From contig NZ_JADRHM010000001.1 in NCBI RefSeq assembly GCF_018205345.1, forward strand, positions 1 through 64,000: a stretch of 64,000 nucleotides of DNA, in the 5' to 3' direction. This document shows, in pieces, positions 23,685-33,874 of the stretch. The position numbers were made by a program, and so were the translations under genes. The DNA is from Fusobacterium sp. DD2. Its GTDB lineage: Bacteria > Fusobacteriota > Fusobacteriia > Fusobacteriales > Fusobacteriaceae. The notes beneath the pieces were generated by a model. It saw only the letters and a program-made list of their open reading frames with translations, ran no database searches and was not told where the DNA came from. Every line of letters starts with the position of its first letter. Position 1 is the first letter of the stretch.

Positions 23685-23705
23685 AATTTAAAAGGAGGTC
23701 TATAT

Positions 23706-26282
23706 ATGAATCAAAACAAGTTTACTGAAAATTCTTTATTGGCTTTACAAGAAGCTCAAGAGCTTACAATGAAGGCTAAACAACAAACTATTAAACCTGA
23801 ATTTTTGGCTTTGGCTCTCCTAAAGAATAACGAAGGACTTATTCCGAGAATTATTGAAAAACTTGACTTAAATCTTAACTTTATTATAAACCAAGTTGAA
23901 AATGAAATTTCGAGATTTCCTAAAGTTGAAGGAAGCAGTTTGGGAGATGTAAGTCTGGATCAGGGTACTCACAGAGTGCTTATTGACGCAGAAAAAATAA
24001 TGGAAAAGATGGGTGACTCTTATTTAAGTGTTGAACATCTATTTTTAGCTTTAATAAGAAATCTACCATTACTTAGAAAATTAGGTATTAATGAAGATAG
24101 TTATATAAAAGTTGTAAAGGAAATAAGAGGTAACCAAAAGGTTGACTCTCAAAATCCTGAGGCTAAATATGAAGTTCTTGAAAAATATGCAAAAGATCTA
24201 GTTGAATTAGCAAGAGAAGGTAAAATCGACCCTATTATAGGAAGAGACAGTGAGATCAGAAGAACAATACAGATTATTTCAAGAAGAACTAAAAACAACC
24301 CTATACTTATAGGTGAACCTGGTGTTGGTAAGACTGCTATTGCAGAGGGACTTGCACAAAGAATATTGAGAGGAGACGTTCCAGAATCATTAAAAGGAAA
24401 GAAAATCTACTCTCTTGACATGGGTGCACTTATAGCTGGAGCAAAATTCAGAGGGGAATTTGAAGAGAGATTAAAAGGTGTATTAAAAGAGGTAGAAGAA
24501 TCTAATGGACAGATAATTCTATTTATTGACGAGATCCATACAATAGTTGGTGCTGGAAAAACTGATGGAGCAATGGATGCTGGAAACATTCTAAAACCAA
24601 TGCTTGCAAGAGGAGAGGTAAGAGTAATAGGTGCTACTACAATAGATGAGTATAGAAAATATATTGAGAAGGACCCAGCTCTTGAAAGAAGATTCCAGAT
24701 TGTACTTGTAAATGAACCAACAGTTGAAGATACAATCTCTATATTAAGAGGACTTAAAGAGAGATTTGAGATGTACCATGGTGTAAGAATTACAGACGGT
24801 TCAATAGTTGCTGCAGCAACATTAAGTAATAGATATATCTCTGATAGACATCTTCCAGATAAGGCTATTGACCTTATTGACGAAGCTGCTGCTATGATTA
24901 GAACAGAGATAGATTCAATGCCAGCAGAACTTGACGAACTTACAAGAAAGAGTATGCAACTTGAGATAGAAAGAGAAGCTTTAAAGAAGGAAACTGATGA
25001 GGCTTCTAAAGAGAGACTTGATGTTCTTGAAAAAGAACTTGCTGAAGTTAACTCTAAAAAAGCTTTACTTAAATCTCAATGGGAACTTGAAAAGAAAGAT
25101 ATTTCAAAAGTTAAATCTATAAAAGAAGAGATAGAAAAAGTTAAACTTGAAATGGAACAGGCAGAAAGAAACTATGACCTGACTAAACTTTCAGAGTTGA
25201 AATATGGAAAATTAGGAACTTTAGAAAAACAACTGAAAGAGCAGCAGGATAAGCTTGATGAAGCTTATGGTGGAAGTGGACTTCTAAAACAGGAAGTTAC
25301 ATCAGATGAAATTGCAGATATCGTTTCAAAATGGACAGGAATACCTGTAGCAAAACTTGCTGAAACTGAAAAAGAAAAGATATTACATTTGGAACAATCA
25401 CTAAAAGAGAGAGTAAAAGGACAGGATGAAGCAGTAAAAGCAGTTGCTGATACTATGATCAGATCCAGAGCTGGACTTAAAGATGCAAATAGACCTATGG
25501 GTTCATTTATATTCTTAGGACCTACTGGTGTTGGTAAGACATATCTTGCTAAATCACTTGCATACAATCTATTTGACAGTGAAGAGAGTGTAATTAGAAT
25601 CGACATGAGTGAATATATGGATAAGTTTTCAACCACTAGATTAATTGGTGCCCCTCCTGGATATGTAGGATACGAAGAAGGTGGACAATTAACAGAAGCT
25701 GTTAGAACTAAACCTTATTCAGTAGTACTATTTGACGAGATTGAAAAAGCTCACCCAGATGTATTTAATATTCTATTACAGGTTCTAGATGATGGTAGAC
25801 TTACAGATGGACAAGGTAGAGTAGTGGACTTTAAAAACACACTTATTATCATGACATCAAATATAGGTAGCCCATTGATTCTTGAAGATATAAATCTTGG
25901 AGAAAAGACAAAAGAAGCTGTTTTAGATGAATTAAAGGCTAACTTCAGACCTGAGTTCTTAAACAGAGTAGATGAGATCATTGTCTTTAAAGCACTTGAC
26001 CTTGCATCTATTAAAGGTATTGTTAGACTTTCACTTAAAGGTGTTCAAGAAAAACTTGATGATAGACATATCAAACTTAACTTCTCAGAACCAGTTATTG
26101 AGTATCTTGCAAACAGTGCATATGACCCTCAATATGGTGCTAGACCTTTAAGAAGATATATTCAAAAAGAGATAGAAACTACACTTGCTAAATTAATCCT
26201 ATCTAACAAGATTAAGGAAAGAGATAATGTAGATGTAGTTCTTGAAAATGATGAAATCAAATTTGTAGTAAATAATAAATAG
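23706..26282 (+). CDS. clpB: ATP-dependent chaperone ClpB
   Basis: A full-length 858-aa Hsp100 disaggregase: N-terminal Clp repeat domain (1-145), AAA1 with Walker A GEPGVGKT near residue 203, a coiled-coil M-domain (about 405-530), AAA2 with Walker A GPTGVGKT near residue 604, and the D2-small domain. The pore-loop GARPLRR segment near the end is intact. With DnaK it resolves protein aggregates after heat stress. A strong SD (AAAGGAGG, 23691-23698) and the perfect consensus promoter imply high expression. The palindromic leader at 23661 may regulate it. Confidence 0.97.
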   Translation: MNQNKFTENSLLALQEAQELTMKAKQQTIKPEFLALALLKNNEGLIPRIIEKLDLNLNFIINQVENEISRFPKVEGSSLGDVSLDQGTHRVLIDAEKIMEKMGDSYLSVEHLFLALIRNLPLLRKLGINEDSYIKVVKEIRGNQKVDSQNPEAKYEVLEKYAKDLVELAREGKIDPIIGRDSEIRRTIQIISRRTKNNPILIGEPGVGKTAIAEGLAQRILRGDVPESLKGKKIYSLDMGALIAGAKFRGEFEERLKGVLKEVEESNGQIILFIDEIHTIVGAGKTDGAMDAGNILKPMLARGEVRVIGATTIDEYRKYIEKDPALERRFQIVLVNEPTVEDTISILRGLKERFEMYHGVRITDGSIVAAATLSNRYISDRHLPDKAIDLIDEAAAMIRTEIDSMPAELDELTRKSMQLEIEREALKKETDEASKERLDVLEKELAEVNSKKALLKSQWELEKKDISKVKSIKEEIEKVKLEMEQAERNYDLTKLSELKYGKLGTLEKQLKEQQDKLDEAYGGSGLLKQEVTSDEIADIVSKWTGIPVAKLAETEKEKILHLEQSLKERVKGQDEAVKAVADTMIRSRAGLKDANRPMGSFIFLGPTGVGKTYLAKSLAYNLFDSEESVIRIDMSEYMDKFSTTRLIGAPPGYVGYEEGGQLTEAVRTKPYSVVLFDEIEKAHPDVFNILLQVLDDGRLTDGQGRVVDFKNTLIIMTSNIGSPLILEDINLGEKTKEAVLDELKANFRPEFLNRVDEIIVFKALDLASIKGIVRLSLKGVQEKLDDRHIKLNFSEPVIEYLANSAYDPQYGARPLRRYIQKEIETTLAKLILSNKIKERDNVDVVLENDEIKFVVNNK

Positions 26283-26295
26283 GCTATAAATTAAA

Positions 26296-26327
26296 ATACC
26301 AGTGGAATATTCCACTGGTATTTTTTT
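26296..26327. terminator. Bidirectional terminator
   Basis: ATACCAGTGGAA / TTCCACTGGTAT around an AT loop, with flanking A- and T-tracts, between the converging clpB and flavin reductase genes. Confidence 0.88.
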
Positions 26328-26340
26328 ATTAAAGATACTA

Positions 26341-28047
26341 TTATTTTACAGTTTTTATAAATTCAGCTGCATTATCTCCAGCTATTTTACCAAATACAGT
26401 TATGTCAGTCATGGCATTTCCACCTATTCTGTTTCCACCATGTACTCCACCTGTTATCTCTCCAGCTGCATAAAGTCCTTTTATTATTTGTCCTTTAGCA
26501 TTTAAAACTTCTGCAGATGTATTGATACGAACTCCACCCATTGTGTGATGTACAGCAGGTGATACTTCAATAGCATAGAAAGGAGCCTGATTTAATTCTT
26601 TAGGAAGAATGTTTTTATTGAATTCAGTATCTTTTCCTTCTTTTACGTATTTATTATATTGAGCTACTGTATTAACAAGATTTTTAGAATCTACACCGAT
26701 TTTCTTTCCTAGCTCTTCTAAAGTGTTAGCTTCTTTTGCAAATCCTTTTTTAACATATCCATCAGCAGCTTTTAATTTTTCTCTTATTCCTTGGTCAAAT
26801 ACTAAGAAAGCACTCTTTCCTTTTTGAGCAAGTTCTGCTTTAGATACAACGTCTCTTGTTTCAAGTTCATTTATAAATCTTTTACCATCTCTATTGATTA
26901 ATACTGCTCCTTCTCCTCTTACTGTTTCAGTAATCATTGCAGTATTGTGGTGAACAACAGTTGGGTGAGTTTGAATTTCAGTCATGTCAACTAAAGCTCC
27001 ACCAGCTTTTTCAACCATTTTTATACCTTCACCAGTTATAGCTGGACTGTTTGTAGAACCAAATCCTTTTAAGTCAGGCTTGTATTGAGTAACCATTTCA
27101 GGGTTAGCTCCAAATCCACCAGTAGCCATAATAACAGCTTTAGCTTTTATAGTATAAACTTGTCCATTGTGTTTTACTTTTACTCCAGTTACTCTATCTC
27201 CATCTTTTAAGATTTCAGTAACATAGCTATCAGTTCTAATATCGATTCCCTCTTTTTCAGCAGTTGCAGCTAATGCATCTACAACAACTGGACCAACAGC
27301 TTTACCACCTGTAGGTCTGTGGATTCTTTTTACACTTTGTCCTCCACTGTAAGAAACCTCTGTTAAGTCAACACCTCTATCAGTAAGCCAAGTGATTATT
27401 TCACCAGAATTTTCTGTAAGAGTTTTTAACAGTTGTGGATTGTTTTTATTTTTTCCACCTTTCATAGTGTCTTTATAGTATAGTTCAGCACTATCTTCAA
27501 TATTTAATTTCTTTTGTAATTTAGAGTTAGCAGCATTGATTCCACCTGTTGCATAGTTAGTGTTTCCACCAAGCATAGACATTTTTTCAAGTAAAATTAC
27601 ATTAGCTCCTTTTTCTTTAGCAGCGATTGCAGAAGTAAGTCCTGCACCTCCACCACCTACTACAACTATATCAGTAGATGTATCTTTTACAGCTTCTACT
27701 TTTTTTTCAGCAGGAGTTTTTGCTTGAAGAGTGATTCCAGCAGCAGCAACTGCAGCTTCTACAGCTTCTTTTATACCTTCAGATGTATAAGTAGCACCTG
27801 AAACATTATCAACATCCACATTTTGTGTAGCAATTATATTATCAATTACTTGATTCATTGCTTTTTTAGTAAATTTTGATTCAGAGTGTTCTAATACGTC
27901 AACCTCTTTAATCTCATTACCTTCATAAGTCATTCTAACCTTTATATCACCTTTATATCCATTACCTACACCTTCAGCAACTGCTCCATAGGCTGTTGAA
28001 GCTAGAAGTGTCATAGCAGATAAAAAACTAATAATTATTCTTTTCAT
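26341..28047 (-). CDS. Secreted flavin reductase, fumarate-reductase-like (FMN-bind + FAD)
   Basis: A 568-aa exported flavoprotein. It has a signal peptide (residues 1-21), an FMN_bind domain (30-105) with SGATYTS (83-89) as the site where ApbE would attach FMN covalently, then a FAD_binding_2/succinate dehydrogenase-type domain (125-568) with VVGGGGAG and the HHTMGGVRIN catalytic segment. The architecture equals urocanate/fumarate/methacrylate reductases that respire an unsaturated acid outside the membrane. The substrate cannot be set from sequence. ATG 28047 has GGAGG upstream; the ORF extends 5 codons further without an RBS. It is likely an anaerobic electron sink. Confidence 0.88.
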   Translation of the reverse strand: MKRIIISFLSAMTLLASTAYGAVAEGVGNGYKGDIKVRMTYEGNEIKEVDVLEHSESKFTKKAMNQVIDNIIATQNVDVDNVSGATYTSEGIKEAVEAAVAAAGITLQAKTPAEKKVEAVKDTSTDIVVVGGGGAGLTSAIAAKEKGANVILLEKMSMLGGNTNYATGGINAANSKLQKKLNIEDSAELYYKDTMKGGKNKNNPQLLKTLTENSGEIITWLTDRGVDLTEVSYSGGQSVKRIHRPTGGKAVGPVVVDALAATAEKEGIDIRTDSYVTEILKDGDRVTGVKVKHNGQVYTIKAKAVIMATGGFGANPEMVTQYKPDLKGFGSTNSPAITGEGIKMVEKAGGALVDMTEIQTHPTVVHHNTAMITETVRGEGAVLINRDGKRFINELETRDVVSKAELAQKGKSAFLVFDQGIREKLKAADGYVKKGFAKEANTLEELGKKIGVDSKNLVNTVAQYNKYVKEGKDTEFNKNILPKELNQAPFYAIEVSPAVHHTMGGVRINTSAEVLNAKGQIIKGLYAAGEITGGVHGGNRIGGNAMTDITVFGKIAGDNAAEFIKTVK

Positions 28048-28225
28048 TAATACCTCCATCAATATAATAAATAATAATATAAACGTATAGCAATTATAAA
28101 GGAAGATTTAAAAATTGTCAATTTATTTATAAAAAATATGTATGATTTTTAAAAGAAACATCTTATTTTGTATTATGTTATTCCATTTCTATCGAGTATT
28201 ATTTAAAATATATTGTAAAAATAAA

Positions 28226-28253
28226 TTGAAATTATACTGATGTAATGTATAAT
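28226..28253 (+). promoter_or_regulatory. Promoter for the DUF1877 cluster
   Basis: TTGAAA (28226-28231), a 16-base spacer and TATAAT (28248-28253), about 115 bases before the DUF1877 start. The 319-base gap (28048-28366) also carries the divergent promoter of the flavin reductase; I see no further gene in it. Confidence 0.55.
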
Positions 28254-28366
28254 AGAAATAAGGGGTAGAAAATATTCAGGATGATGATAGGTTCTCAATT
28301 ACAGAATTTTTATCTTATTTTACTTAGGCTATGAGTAACTAAGGAGTGAAAAGGGGGAAAATTAGT

Positions 28367-28864
28367 ATGGGAATGATAGCAAATTACCAGATAATCGATG
28401 ATGAGGAGCTAAAATTATTGCTTGATATTGAAGATGATGAGGGATGTTTGCAATTTGTTGAGGATTCACAGGAGAATGAGGATTTGCCAATTCTTGATAT
28501 AGGAGAGATGTGGGATGTATTACATTTTATTCTGTGTGGGATAAGTGCAAGCAGTCCAATAGAGGAGTATCCTTTAAGTGAAGCAGTAGTAGGAGAGTAT
28601 GTATTGTGTGAAGAGTATTTTATCTCATATACTACTAAAGAGCGTGTTCATAAGATAGTGAGAGCGTTAGAGGGAGTAGATGTAGATAAGGTCATATCTC
28701 ATTTGGATATAGAAAGCTGCAAAGAAAATAATATCTATCCAGATATTTGGGACAGTGATAGAGATATAATAATAAGTGATTTAAAAGAGATAATGGAAAA
28801 TATGAAAGCCTTCTATAGAATGGCATACCAGAAAAGAAAAAATATCTTAGTTTCAATTTATTAG
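28367..28864 (+). CDS. DUF1877-family protein
   Basis: A 165-aa acidic protein of the YfbM/DUF1877 type. The N-terminal MGMIANYQII, the central WDVLHFILCG and the C-terminal KAFYRMAYQ are the family landmarks. The biochemical role is unknown. DUF1877 genes are frequent next to polymorphic-toxin immunity genes, which matches the neighbours here. Start ATG 28367 has AAGGGGGAAA upstream and gives the usual N-terminus; the GTG at 28346 lacks proper spacing. It is the first of three same-strand genes, 57 bases before the next. Confidence 0.75.
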   Translation: MGMIANYQIIDDEELKLLLDIEDDEGCLQFVEDSQENEDLPILDIGEMWDVLHFILCGISASSPIEEYPLSEAVVGEYVLCEEYFISYTTKERVHKIVRALEGVDVDKVISHLDIESCKENNIYPDIWDSDRDIIISDLKEIMENMKAFYRMAYQKRKNILVSIY

Positions 28865-28921
28865 AGAGTAAAAATCCAGGATATGAGAATAGAAAATTTA
28901 CTTTGAGTTTGGGGGAGCATA

Positions 28922-30358
28922 ATGGCTAAGAGTTTTATAATAAAAATAGAAAAAACAGGTATTGAAAAAAAGAGATTAAAAGAGTTTCTTGCTGATTTTG
29001 AAAACAGATATCAATATCTATATGATGAACCTTTTGGGAGTTTTCATTATAAAGAGATGCTTGAGATACCAGTAGAAGATTGTAATATCAACCTTGGGAT
29101 AAAAGGGCGAACAGTTTTTGGTTTTAGATTTCAATATTCCAAAGAGTATAAGGTATTCAGTGTGAGGATGTTATCACCAAGTACCACTAAAGATTGGGAA
29201 ACAGCATTTGAATTTATAGAGAGCTTTGTCCAAAAGTATAGTGGAGAGATAATTGGTGATAAAGGGGAAAAATACAGTGTAGAAGAGCTAAAAAACTTTG
29301 ATTATAGAGAAAATATAGCAGAGGGACTTTATCATATCAGCGATATGTTTGAAAAATATGATATGGACAAGGTTCATTTAGGAACTATGGATATTTTAAC
29401 TTTGGATAAAAAGACTTTAAGTAAGGTACTTAAATCTCGTGATATGGTAGCATCATTTGATGAGGTTGCAACTGTTAGTAATAAGAATATCCAGTCAAGG
29501 CCAGAACAGAGATTTTATATTACAAATCCAGAGGAAAATGAAAAAGGTGTTTATGGATATTATCTTATTCCATATGGAAAAGAATTTACACTGAAAATCT
29601 CTCCAAATGTAGAACCAAGAAATCATGAATTGATTATAGATTATGGGGAACTTCAGACATGGTTTGTGCAATTTGAAAAGGAAAATCATGAACTCACTCC
29701 ACCTCTTGATTATTATTTTATTGTAAATAATCTACCAAAGGATAAAATTAAGAGTTTTGGGTATGATAATATATATTGTGAAAGTCTCAATAGTCAAGAG
29801 ATAGATGAACTGTTTGGTAAATTTAGTGACAGGATGAGATTTGAATATGAGTACTTTAAAAATGATAAAGATGGTGGAAAATTTTATGATGATTACAGAT
29901 TTCACTATGAAGAGGTATTGAAAAAAGAGCTCAATGTTGGAAGACTTACTACTTTAAATCATCTTGCATATATTTTAAGATTTGCTTTTGAAAAGGGTAT
30001 GATATCAGATTTTTTAGATAACTTCTATGGATTTTTAAGGGATTATCTTGAGATAGATAGCTGTAGAGATTTAAGAGAGGTTATTTTATACAGTATGAAT
30101 GGTAGACTTGGTACAATTCTTTTCAATAACGATGGAAAAGATTTTATAAAACATCTATATGGAGATAAAAAGGTCCCAGGGTTGTTTATGAACTCTGCTA
30201 AACTCTATATAGAGAGTAGATATAATGAAGATAGATACAAAGATGAAAACTATCTATTTACTCCATACAGCGAGGAGTACTATAAAAATATTAAAGTTTT
30301 ATTGGAAAAAGAGTATCAGAAGTGGGAAAAAAATAAATTAAAAAAGTGGGGTATTTAG
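28922..30358 (+). CDS. Unknown protein, N-terminal DUF4299-like region
   Basis: A 478-aa soluble, acidic protein. The first about 110 residues (a GIKGRTVFGFRFQYSKEYKV-type segment, then LSPSTTKDWETAFEFIESF) resemble DUF4299 proteins found in immunity-type clusters. The middle (about 200-300) has beta-rich Tyr/Pro-rich segments, and the C-terminus (about 330-478) is helical. No catalytic motif is visible. RBS GGGGGAG precedes the ATG. It directly abuts the Imm17-like gene (stop TAG at 30358, next ATG at 30359), so the two are translated together. Confidence 0.6.
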   Translation: MAKSFIIKIEKTGIEKKRLKEFLADFENRYQYLYDEPFGSFHYKEMLEIPVEDCNINLGIKGRTVFGFRFQYSKEYKVFSVRMLSPSTTKDWETAFEFIESFVQKYSGEIIGDKGEKYSVEELKNFDYRENIAEGLYHISDMFEKYDMDKVHLGTMDILTLDKKTLSKVLKSRDMVASFDEVATVSNKNIQSRPEQRFYITNPEENEKGVYGYYLIPYGKEFTLKISPNVEPRNHELIIDYGELQTWFVQFEKENHELTPPLDYYFIVNNLPKDKIKSFGYDNIYCESLNSQEIDELFGKFSDRMRFEYEYFKNDKDGGKFYDDYRFHYEEVLKKELNVGRLTTLNHLAYILRFAFEKGMISDFLDNFYGFLRDYLEIDSCRDLREVILYSMNGRLGTILFNNDGKDFIKHLYGDKKVPGLFMNSAKLYIESRYNEDRYKDENYLFTPYSEEYYKNIKVLLEKEYQKWEKNKLKKWGI

Positions 30359-30625
30359 ATGATTGATGATTTTGAGTATTTTTTTAAATTTCACTATCAG
30401 TATCTTCTTATTATAGCAGGATTAGTAGTGATAATTGGAGCTATATTAGATTGGAATTGGATAAGTAATTATGGAAAAGTGGGAAGAAGAAGACTGGTAA
30501 GAAGCATTATCAGAAGCAAATTTGGAGAAGCTGGAGTAAGAAAATATGAAAGAGCAGTTACTGGATTTGCAGGAGCTATGCTAATTGTCTGTGGAATTAT
30601 TCTTCTTGTATGTGTAAAGGAGTAA
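30359..30625 (+). CDS. Imm17-like small membrane protein
   Basis: An 88-aa protein with two transmembrane helices (about residues 15-33 and 65-86). Between them lies the conserved WNW and a basic stretch ending in FGEAGVRKYER, which fits the polymorphic-toxin immunity family Imm17 (two helices, DWNW, G-x-x-G-x-R). The ATG starts right after the stop of the preceding gene. No toxin gene is adjacent. Other short two-helix proteins could mimic this pattern, so the family call is moderate. Confidence 0.55.
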   Translation: MIDDFEYFFKFHYQYLLIIAGLVVIIGAILDWNWISNYGKVGRRRLVRSIIRSKFGEAGVRKYERAVTGFAGAMLIVCGIILLVCVKE

Positions 30626-30687
30626 AAAGTTTATTCTAACTTTGTAAGGAAAACTTAGTTGAAAAAATAAAATAAATAACAGAATAA

Positions 30688-30731
30688 AAGCTGATAGAGT
30701 GGAAAGTAGTTTCAATCCATTTCTATCAGCT
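30688..30731 (+). terminator. Terminator after the DUF1877/Imm17 cluster
   Basis: AGCTGATAGA and TCTATCAGCT form a long stem, extended by TGGA/TCCA, then TTTTTTT. The remaining 150 bases before hcp contain one small GAGGT/ACCTC hairpin at 30742-30758 and nothing else I can support. Confidence 0.8.
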
Positions 30732-30881
30732 TTTTTTAAGGGAGGTTAGAGCTACCTCTTATCTGTATTTTCATAGGGTTTGATATCTGTGTTTATATAA
30801 AGTTGAAGTTAGTACTTTTATCTATTTTATAGATTTATATTTTGTATAAAGTCATTGTGGCTTTTAGATATTTTTGTAGAA

Positions 30882-32558
30882 TTACATAAGGTCAAATTTT
30901 TTCAAATCTTCATCAACAGTTGTGATACCAGCAATTCCAAAGTTTTCAACAAGAATTTTTGCAACATTTGGAGATAGGAATGCAGGTAGTGTTGGTCCTA
31001 AATGGATATTTTTAACTCCAAGATATAGAAGAGCAAGTAATACAATTACAGCTTTCTGCTCATACCATGCAATGTTATATGTAATTGGAAGTTCATTTAT
31101 ATCTGCTAAATTAAATACCTCTTTAAGTTTTAATGCAATTACAGCAAGTGAGTATGAGTCATTACATTGTCCAGCATCTAAAACTCTAGGGATACCATTG
31201 ATATCTCCTAAATTTAGCTTGTTATATTTGTATTTAGCACAACCAGCTGTTAGGATTACAGTATCTTTAGGAAGTTTTTGAGCAAATTCTGTATAGTATT
31301 CTCTGTTTTTCATTCTTCCATCGCAACCAGCCATAACTATAAATCTTCTAATAGAACCGTTCTTTACATTTTCAACAACTTTATCAGCAAGAGCTAAAAC
31401 CTGATTATGAGCAAATCCACCAATAATTTCTCCTTTTTCAATTTCAACTGGAGATGCACATTTTTTAGCTATTTCAATTACTTCTGAAAAATCTTTTGTT
31501 CCATCAGAATTTATTTTTATTTTCTTCCATCCTGGGAATCCTGCAGCATTTGTTGTAAATACTCTATCTTTGTATGAGGCATTTGGAGCAGGTGGAACTA
31601 TACAGTTAGTTGTAAACACAATTGGTCCGTTGAATTTTTCAAATTCCTCTTTTTGTTTCCACCATGCATTTCCATAGTTTCCAAAGAAATGAGGGTATTT
31701 TTTAAGTTCAGGATAGTAGTGTCCAGGAAGCATTTCAGAGTGAGTATAGATATCTACTCCGCTATCTTTACTTTGCTCTAAAAGTTGTTTTAAATCATTT
31801 AGGTCATGACCACTTATAAGTATTCCAGGTCTTGTTCCTACTCCGATATTTACTTTAGTGATTTCTGGATTACCAAAAGCTTCAGTGTTAGCTTTATCTA
31901 AAAGAGCCATTGTTTCCACTCCATATTTTCCACACTCTAAAGTAAGAGCAACAAGTTGGTCAGCATTTAAAGTGTCATCTATTGTAGCAATAAGAGCTTT
32001 TTCAATAAATGATACTATATTTTGGTCAAACTTTCCAAGATTTAGAGCATGTTCAGCATAAGCAGCCATACCTTTCAATCCATAAGTTAAAAGTTCTCTT
32101 AAAGATTTGATATCTTCATTTTCAGTTCTGGCTATTCCTACATTTTTATTTCTTGAATAAGCTATGATTTCTTCATCTGAATCAGATAGATATTCAGTTA
32201 TCTCACCAAATCTTTTAAGTGCTGTTTTTTCATCTTGAGTTAGTTTTACTTTTAAATCTTCTCTTAATTTCATTCCTCTTTTTATCTCTGTAAGTATTGC
32301 AACGTCGTCGAAGTTGGCATTAGTTATAGTTATAAAAAGTGAGTTTAAAATATATCTATTTATCTCTTTAGTTATTATTTTATTTTCTTTATCTCTGTTT
32401 CTTAATATAGAAGTTACACAAGCTAGTCCTTTTACAGTATATATAAGCATATCCTGAAGATTTGCTGTTTGAGGCTTTTTACCACATACCCCCATCATAC
32501 TGCATCCTTTTCCCATAGCTGTTTCCTGACATTGGTAACAAAACATTTGATTACACAT
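30882..32558 (-). CDS. hcp: Hybrid cluster protein (hydroxylamine reductase)
   Basis: A 558-aa Hcp. The N-terminal ligands of the [4Fe-4S] cluster are C7, C10, C19 and C25 (C-x2-C-x8-C-x5-C, the type of strict anaerobes). C-terminal hybrid-cluster ligands sit in [28 protein letters not shown] and [10 protein letters not shown] segments. Hcp reduces hydroxylamine or NO and protects against nitrosative stress. No hcr reductase is adjacent. RBS GGAGG. A short inverted repeat (CTATATG...CATATAG-like, about 32590-32605) sits in the upstream promoter region and might bind a Crp/NsrR-type regulator. Confidence 0.95.
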   Translation of the reverse strand: MCNQMFCYQCQETAMGKGCSMMGVCGKKPQTANLQDMLIYTVKGLACVTSILRNRDKENKIITKEINRYILNSLFITITNANFDDVAILTEIKRGMKLREDLKVKLTQDEKTALKRFGEITEYLSDSDEEIIAYSRNKNVGIARTENEDIKSLRELLTYGLKGMAAYAEHALNLGKFDQNIVSFIEKALIATIDDTLNADQLVALTLECGKYGVETMALLDKANTEAFGNPEITKVNIGVGTRPGILISGHDLNDLKQLLEQSKDSGVDIYTHSEMLPGHYYPELKKYPHFFGNYGNAWWKQKEEFEKFNGPIVFTTNCIVPPAPNASYKDRVFTTNAAGFPGWKKIKINSDGTKDFSEVIEIAKKCASPVEIEKGEIIGGFAHNQVLALADKVVENVKNGSIRRFIVMAGCDGRMKNREYYTEFAQKLPKDTVILTAGCAKYKYNKLNLGDINGIPRVLDAGQCNDSYSLAVIALKLKEVFNLADINELPITYNIAWYEQKAVIVLLALLYLGVKNIHLGPTLPAFLSPNVAKILVENFGIAGITTVDEDLKKFDLM

Positions 32559-32615
32559 TTTAATTCCTCCTTGATTTCTTTTTTCCTTATAGGAATATCA
32601 TATAGGAGAAAATAA

Positions 32616-32639
32616 AAAAAAGCGGTAACATATGTTACC
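32616..32639 (-). terminator. Terminator after the C26 amidotransferase
   Basis: On the minus strand GGTAACAT / ATGTTACC forms a perfect palindrome followed by GCTTTTTTTT. It separates the C26 gene from hcp. Confidence 0.8.
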
Positions 32640-32649
32640 ACTTAAAAAA

Positions 32650-33369
32650 TTATTTAGCTGCTCTATCAATTAAAACTTTAAATATTTTTATGAATTCAGG
32701 ATATCTTCTTCCTAGACCCTCAGGATGCCATTGTATTCCAAGTATGAACTGTTCATTTAAATCATTGTATTCAACAGCTTCTATTATTCCATCTTCAGAA
32801 AGAGCAGACACTTTTAAATTTTTTCCCAGCTCTTTTAAAGCCTGATGATGGAATGAGTTTACATATATTTTTTCCTTGTTGAAAAGTGAGCTTAATATAG
32901 TTTCAGGTTTTATATTTACACTGTGGTATAGCTCATCTTTAGCAGTTACATCTGGATGGTGTCCTTTGACATTTTTAATTTGAGAATCTATATCCTGATA
33001 AAGGTTTCCACCTAAAGCAACATTGATTATCTGAACTCCTCTGCATATACCTAAGATAGGTTTATGATTTTCAGTAGCAGCTTTAAACAGTGCAAATTCA
33101 AATTCATCACGAATTGAATCTACTCCACCTAATTTGATAACTGGTTCTTCATCAAAATATCTAGGAGCAATATCCTCTCCACCACTAAATATCAATCCAT
33201 CAACTATATCCATATAATCCTTTGCATTTTCAGGTTCAGATAATGGTATAAATAGAGGTATTCCCCCTGCTGCTATAACACAATCTGCATATTCATAACT
33301 TACAGAATTATATACTCCTCTTGTTTTTCTCTCTTTAAAAACAGTAATTCCAATTACAGGTTTTTTCAT
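32650..33369 (-). CDS. Gamma-glutamyl-GABA hydrolase family protein (class I GATase, C26)
   Basis: A 239-aa class I glutamine amidotransferase-fold hydrolase (peptidase C26, PuuD type). The nucleophile Cys is in ILGICRGVQIIN near residue 112, and the catalytic His-Glu are in QWHPEGLG near residue 219. The N-terminal PVIGITVFKERKT and IPLFIPLSEPENA fit the family. It would hydrolyse gamma-glutamyl amide bonds; the substrate is unproven. GGGGGAAG precedes the ATG. It is monocistronic, with a terminator before hcp. Confidence 0.88.
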   Translation of the reverse strand: MKKPVIGITVFKERKTRGVYNSVSYEYADCVIAAGGIPLFIPLSEPENAKDYMDIVDGLIFSGGEDIAPRYFDEEPVIKLGGVDSIRDEFEFALFKAATENHKPILGICRGVQIINVALGGNLYQDIDSQIKNVKGHHPDVTAKDELYHSVNIKPETILSSLFNKEKIYVNSFHHQALKELGKNLKVSALSEDGIIEAVEYNDLNEQFILGIQWHPEGLGRRYPEFIKIFKVLIDRAAK

Positions 33370-33708
33370 AATACTTCCCCCTTTTAATGTATTGGTAATA
33401 TTATATAATTATTTGAGATAAATTACCAGTAAATATAGGAAAATAGAGGATAATTTTATTAGGAAAAAAGAGAAAAAAATGTTATACAAGTAGATAAAAA
33501 ATGATATAATACAAAAAAGCTAAATTTTTTTAAAATTAATGTACTGATTTAGAAAAAAAGAAAAGTTGTGATAGAAATTTAGTAAAAAATGGTTGAAATC
33601 TTTTCAAAGTTATGATACCATTTCAGATATCAGAACTATGGAATACAAAATATCATTAAGAAAGTTGGACTGTTGGTATTTATTGTATTGACTTTTATTT
33701 AAAAATAT

Positions 33709-33776
33709 ACTCATATATACCTGTAATAAGGTCAGGAGTTTCTACGGGTTGCCATTGTAACAAGCCGCTATGAGTT
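33709..33776 (+). promoter_or_regulatory. Guanine-type purine riboswitch, atypical variant
   Basis: P1 is ACTCATA/TATGAGT with the usual ATATA inner segment. P2 is CCTG/CAGG with loop AATAAGG (GG kept), J2/3 is AGTTTCTAC exactly as in the classical family, and P3 GGGTTG/CAAGCC has one G-G mismatch and a loop beginning CC, so the GG-CC loop-loop contact can form. J3/1 is C before TATG, as in guanine binders. Compared with B. subtilis xpt, one C after TCTAC is missing and A73 is absent or replaced by G. It lies ahead of a xanthine permease. Position 33370-33708 upstream is AT-rich leader with a TATAAT at 33505 and no gene. Confidence 0.78.
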
Positions 33777-33782
33777 GAATAT

Positions 33783-33826
33783 AAAATATAATCTTAAGCT
33801 GTATTCAGTTTAGGGCTTTTTATTTT
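33783..33826 (+). terminator. Riboswitch expression platform (candidate terminator)
   Basis: TAAGCTG / CAGTTTA (loop TATT) is followed by GGGC and TTTTTATTTT. An alternative pair, TGAATA (33775-33780) with TATTC (33802-33806), would open it. TATATATGAG at 33834-33843 is the exact complement of the P1 5' strand (CTCATATATA), a second candidate for alternative pairing before the permease start. Confidence 0.5.
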
Positions 33827-33874
33827 CACTCCTATATATGAGATAAAATATTAAAAAACTTTAGGAGGACGGAA

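Noticed and set aside
23600-23705. CIRCE element upstream of clpB
   Set aside because: TTAGCACTC-N9-GAGTGCTAA is not present; only the GTAAT palindrome is.
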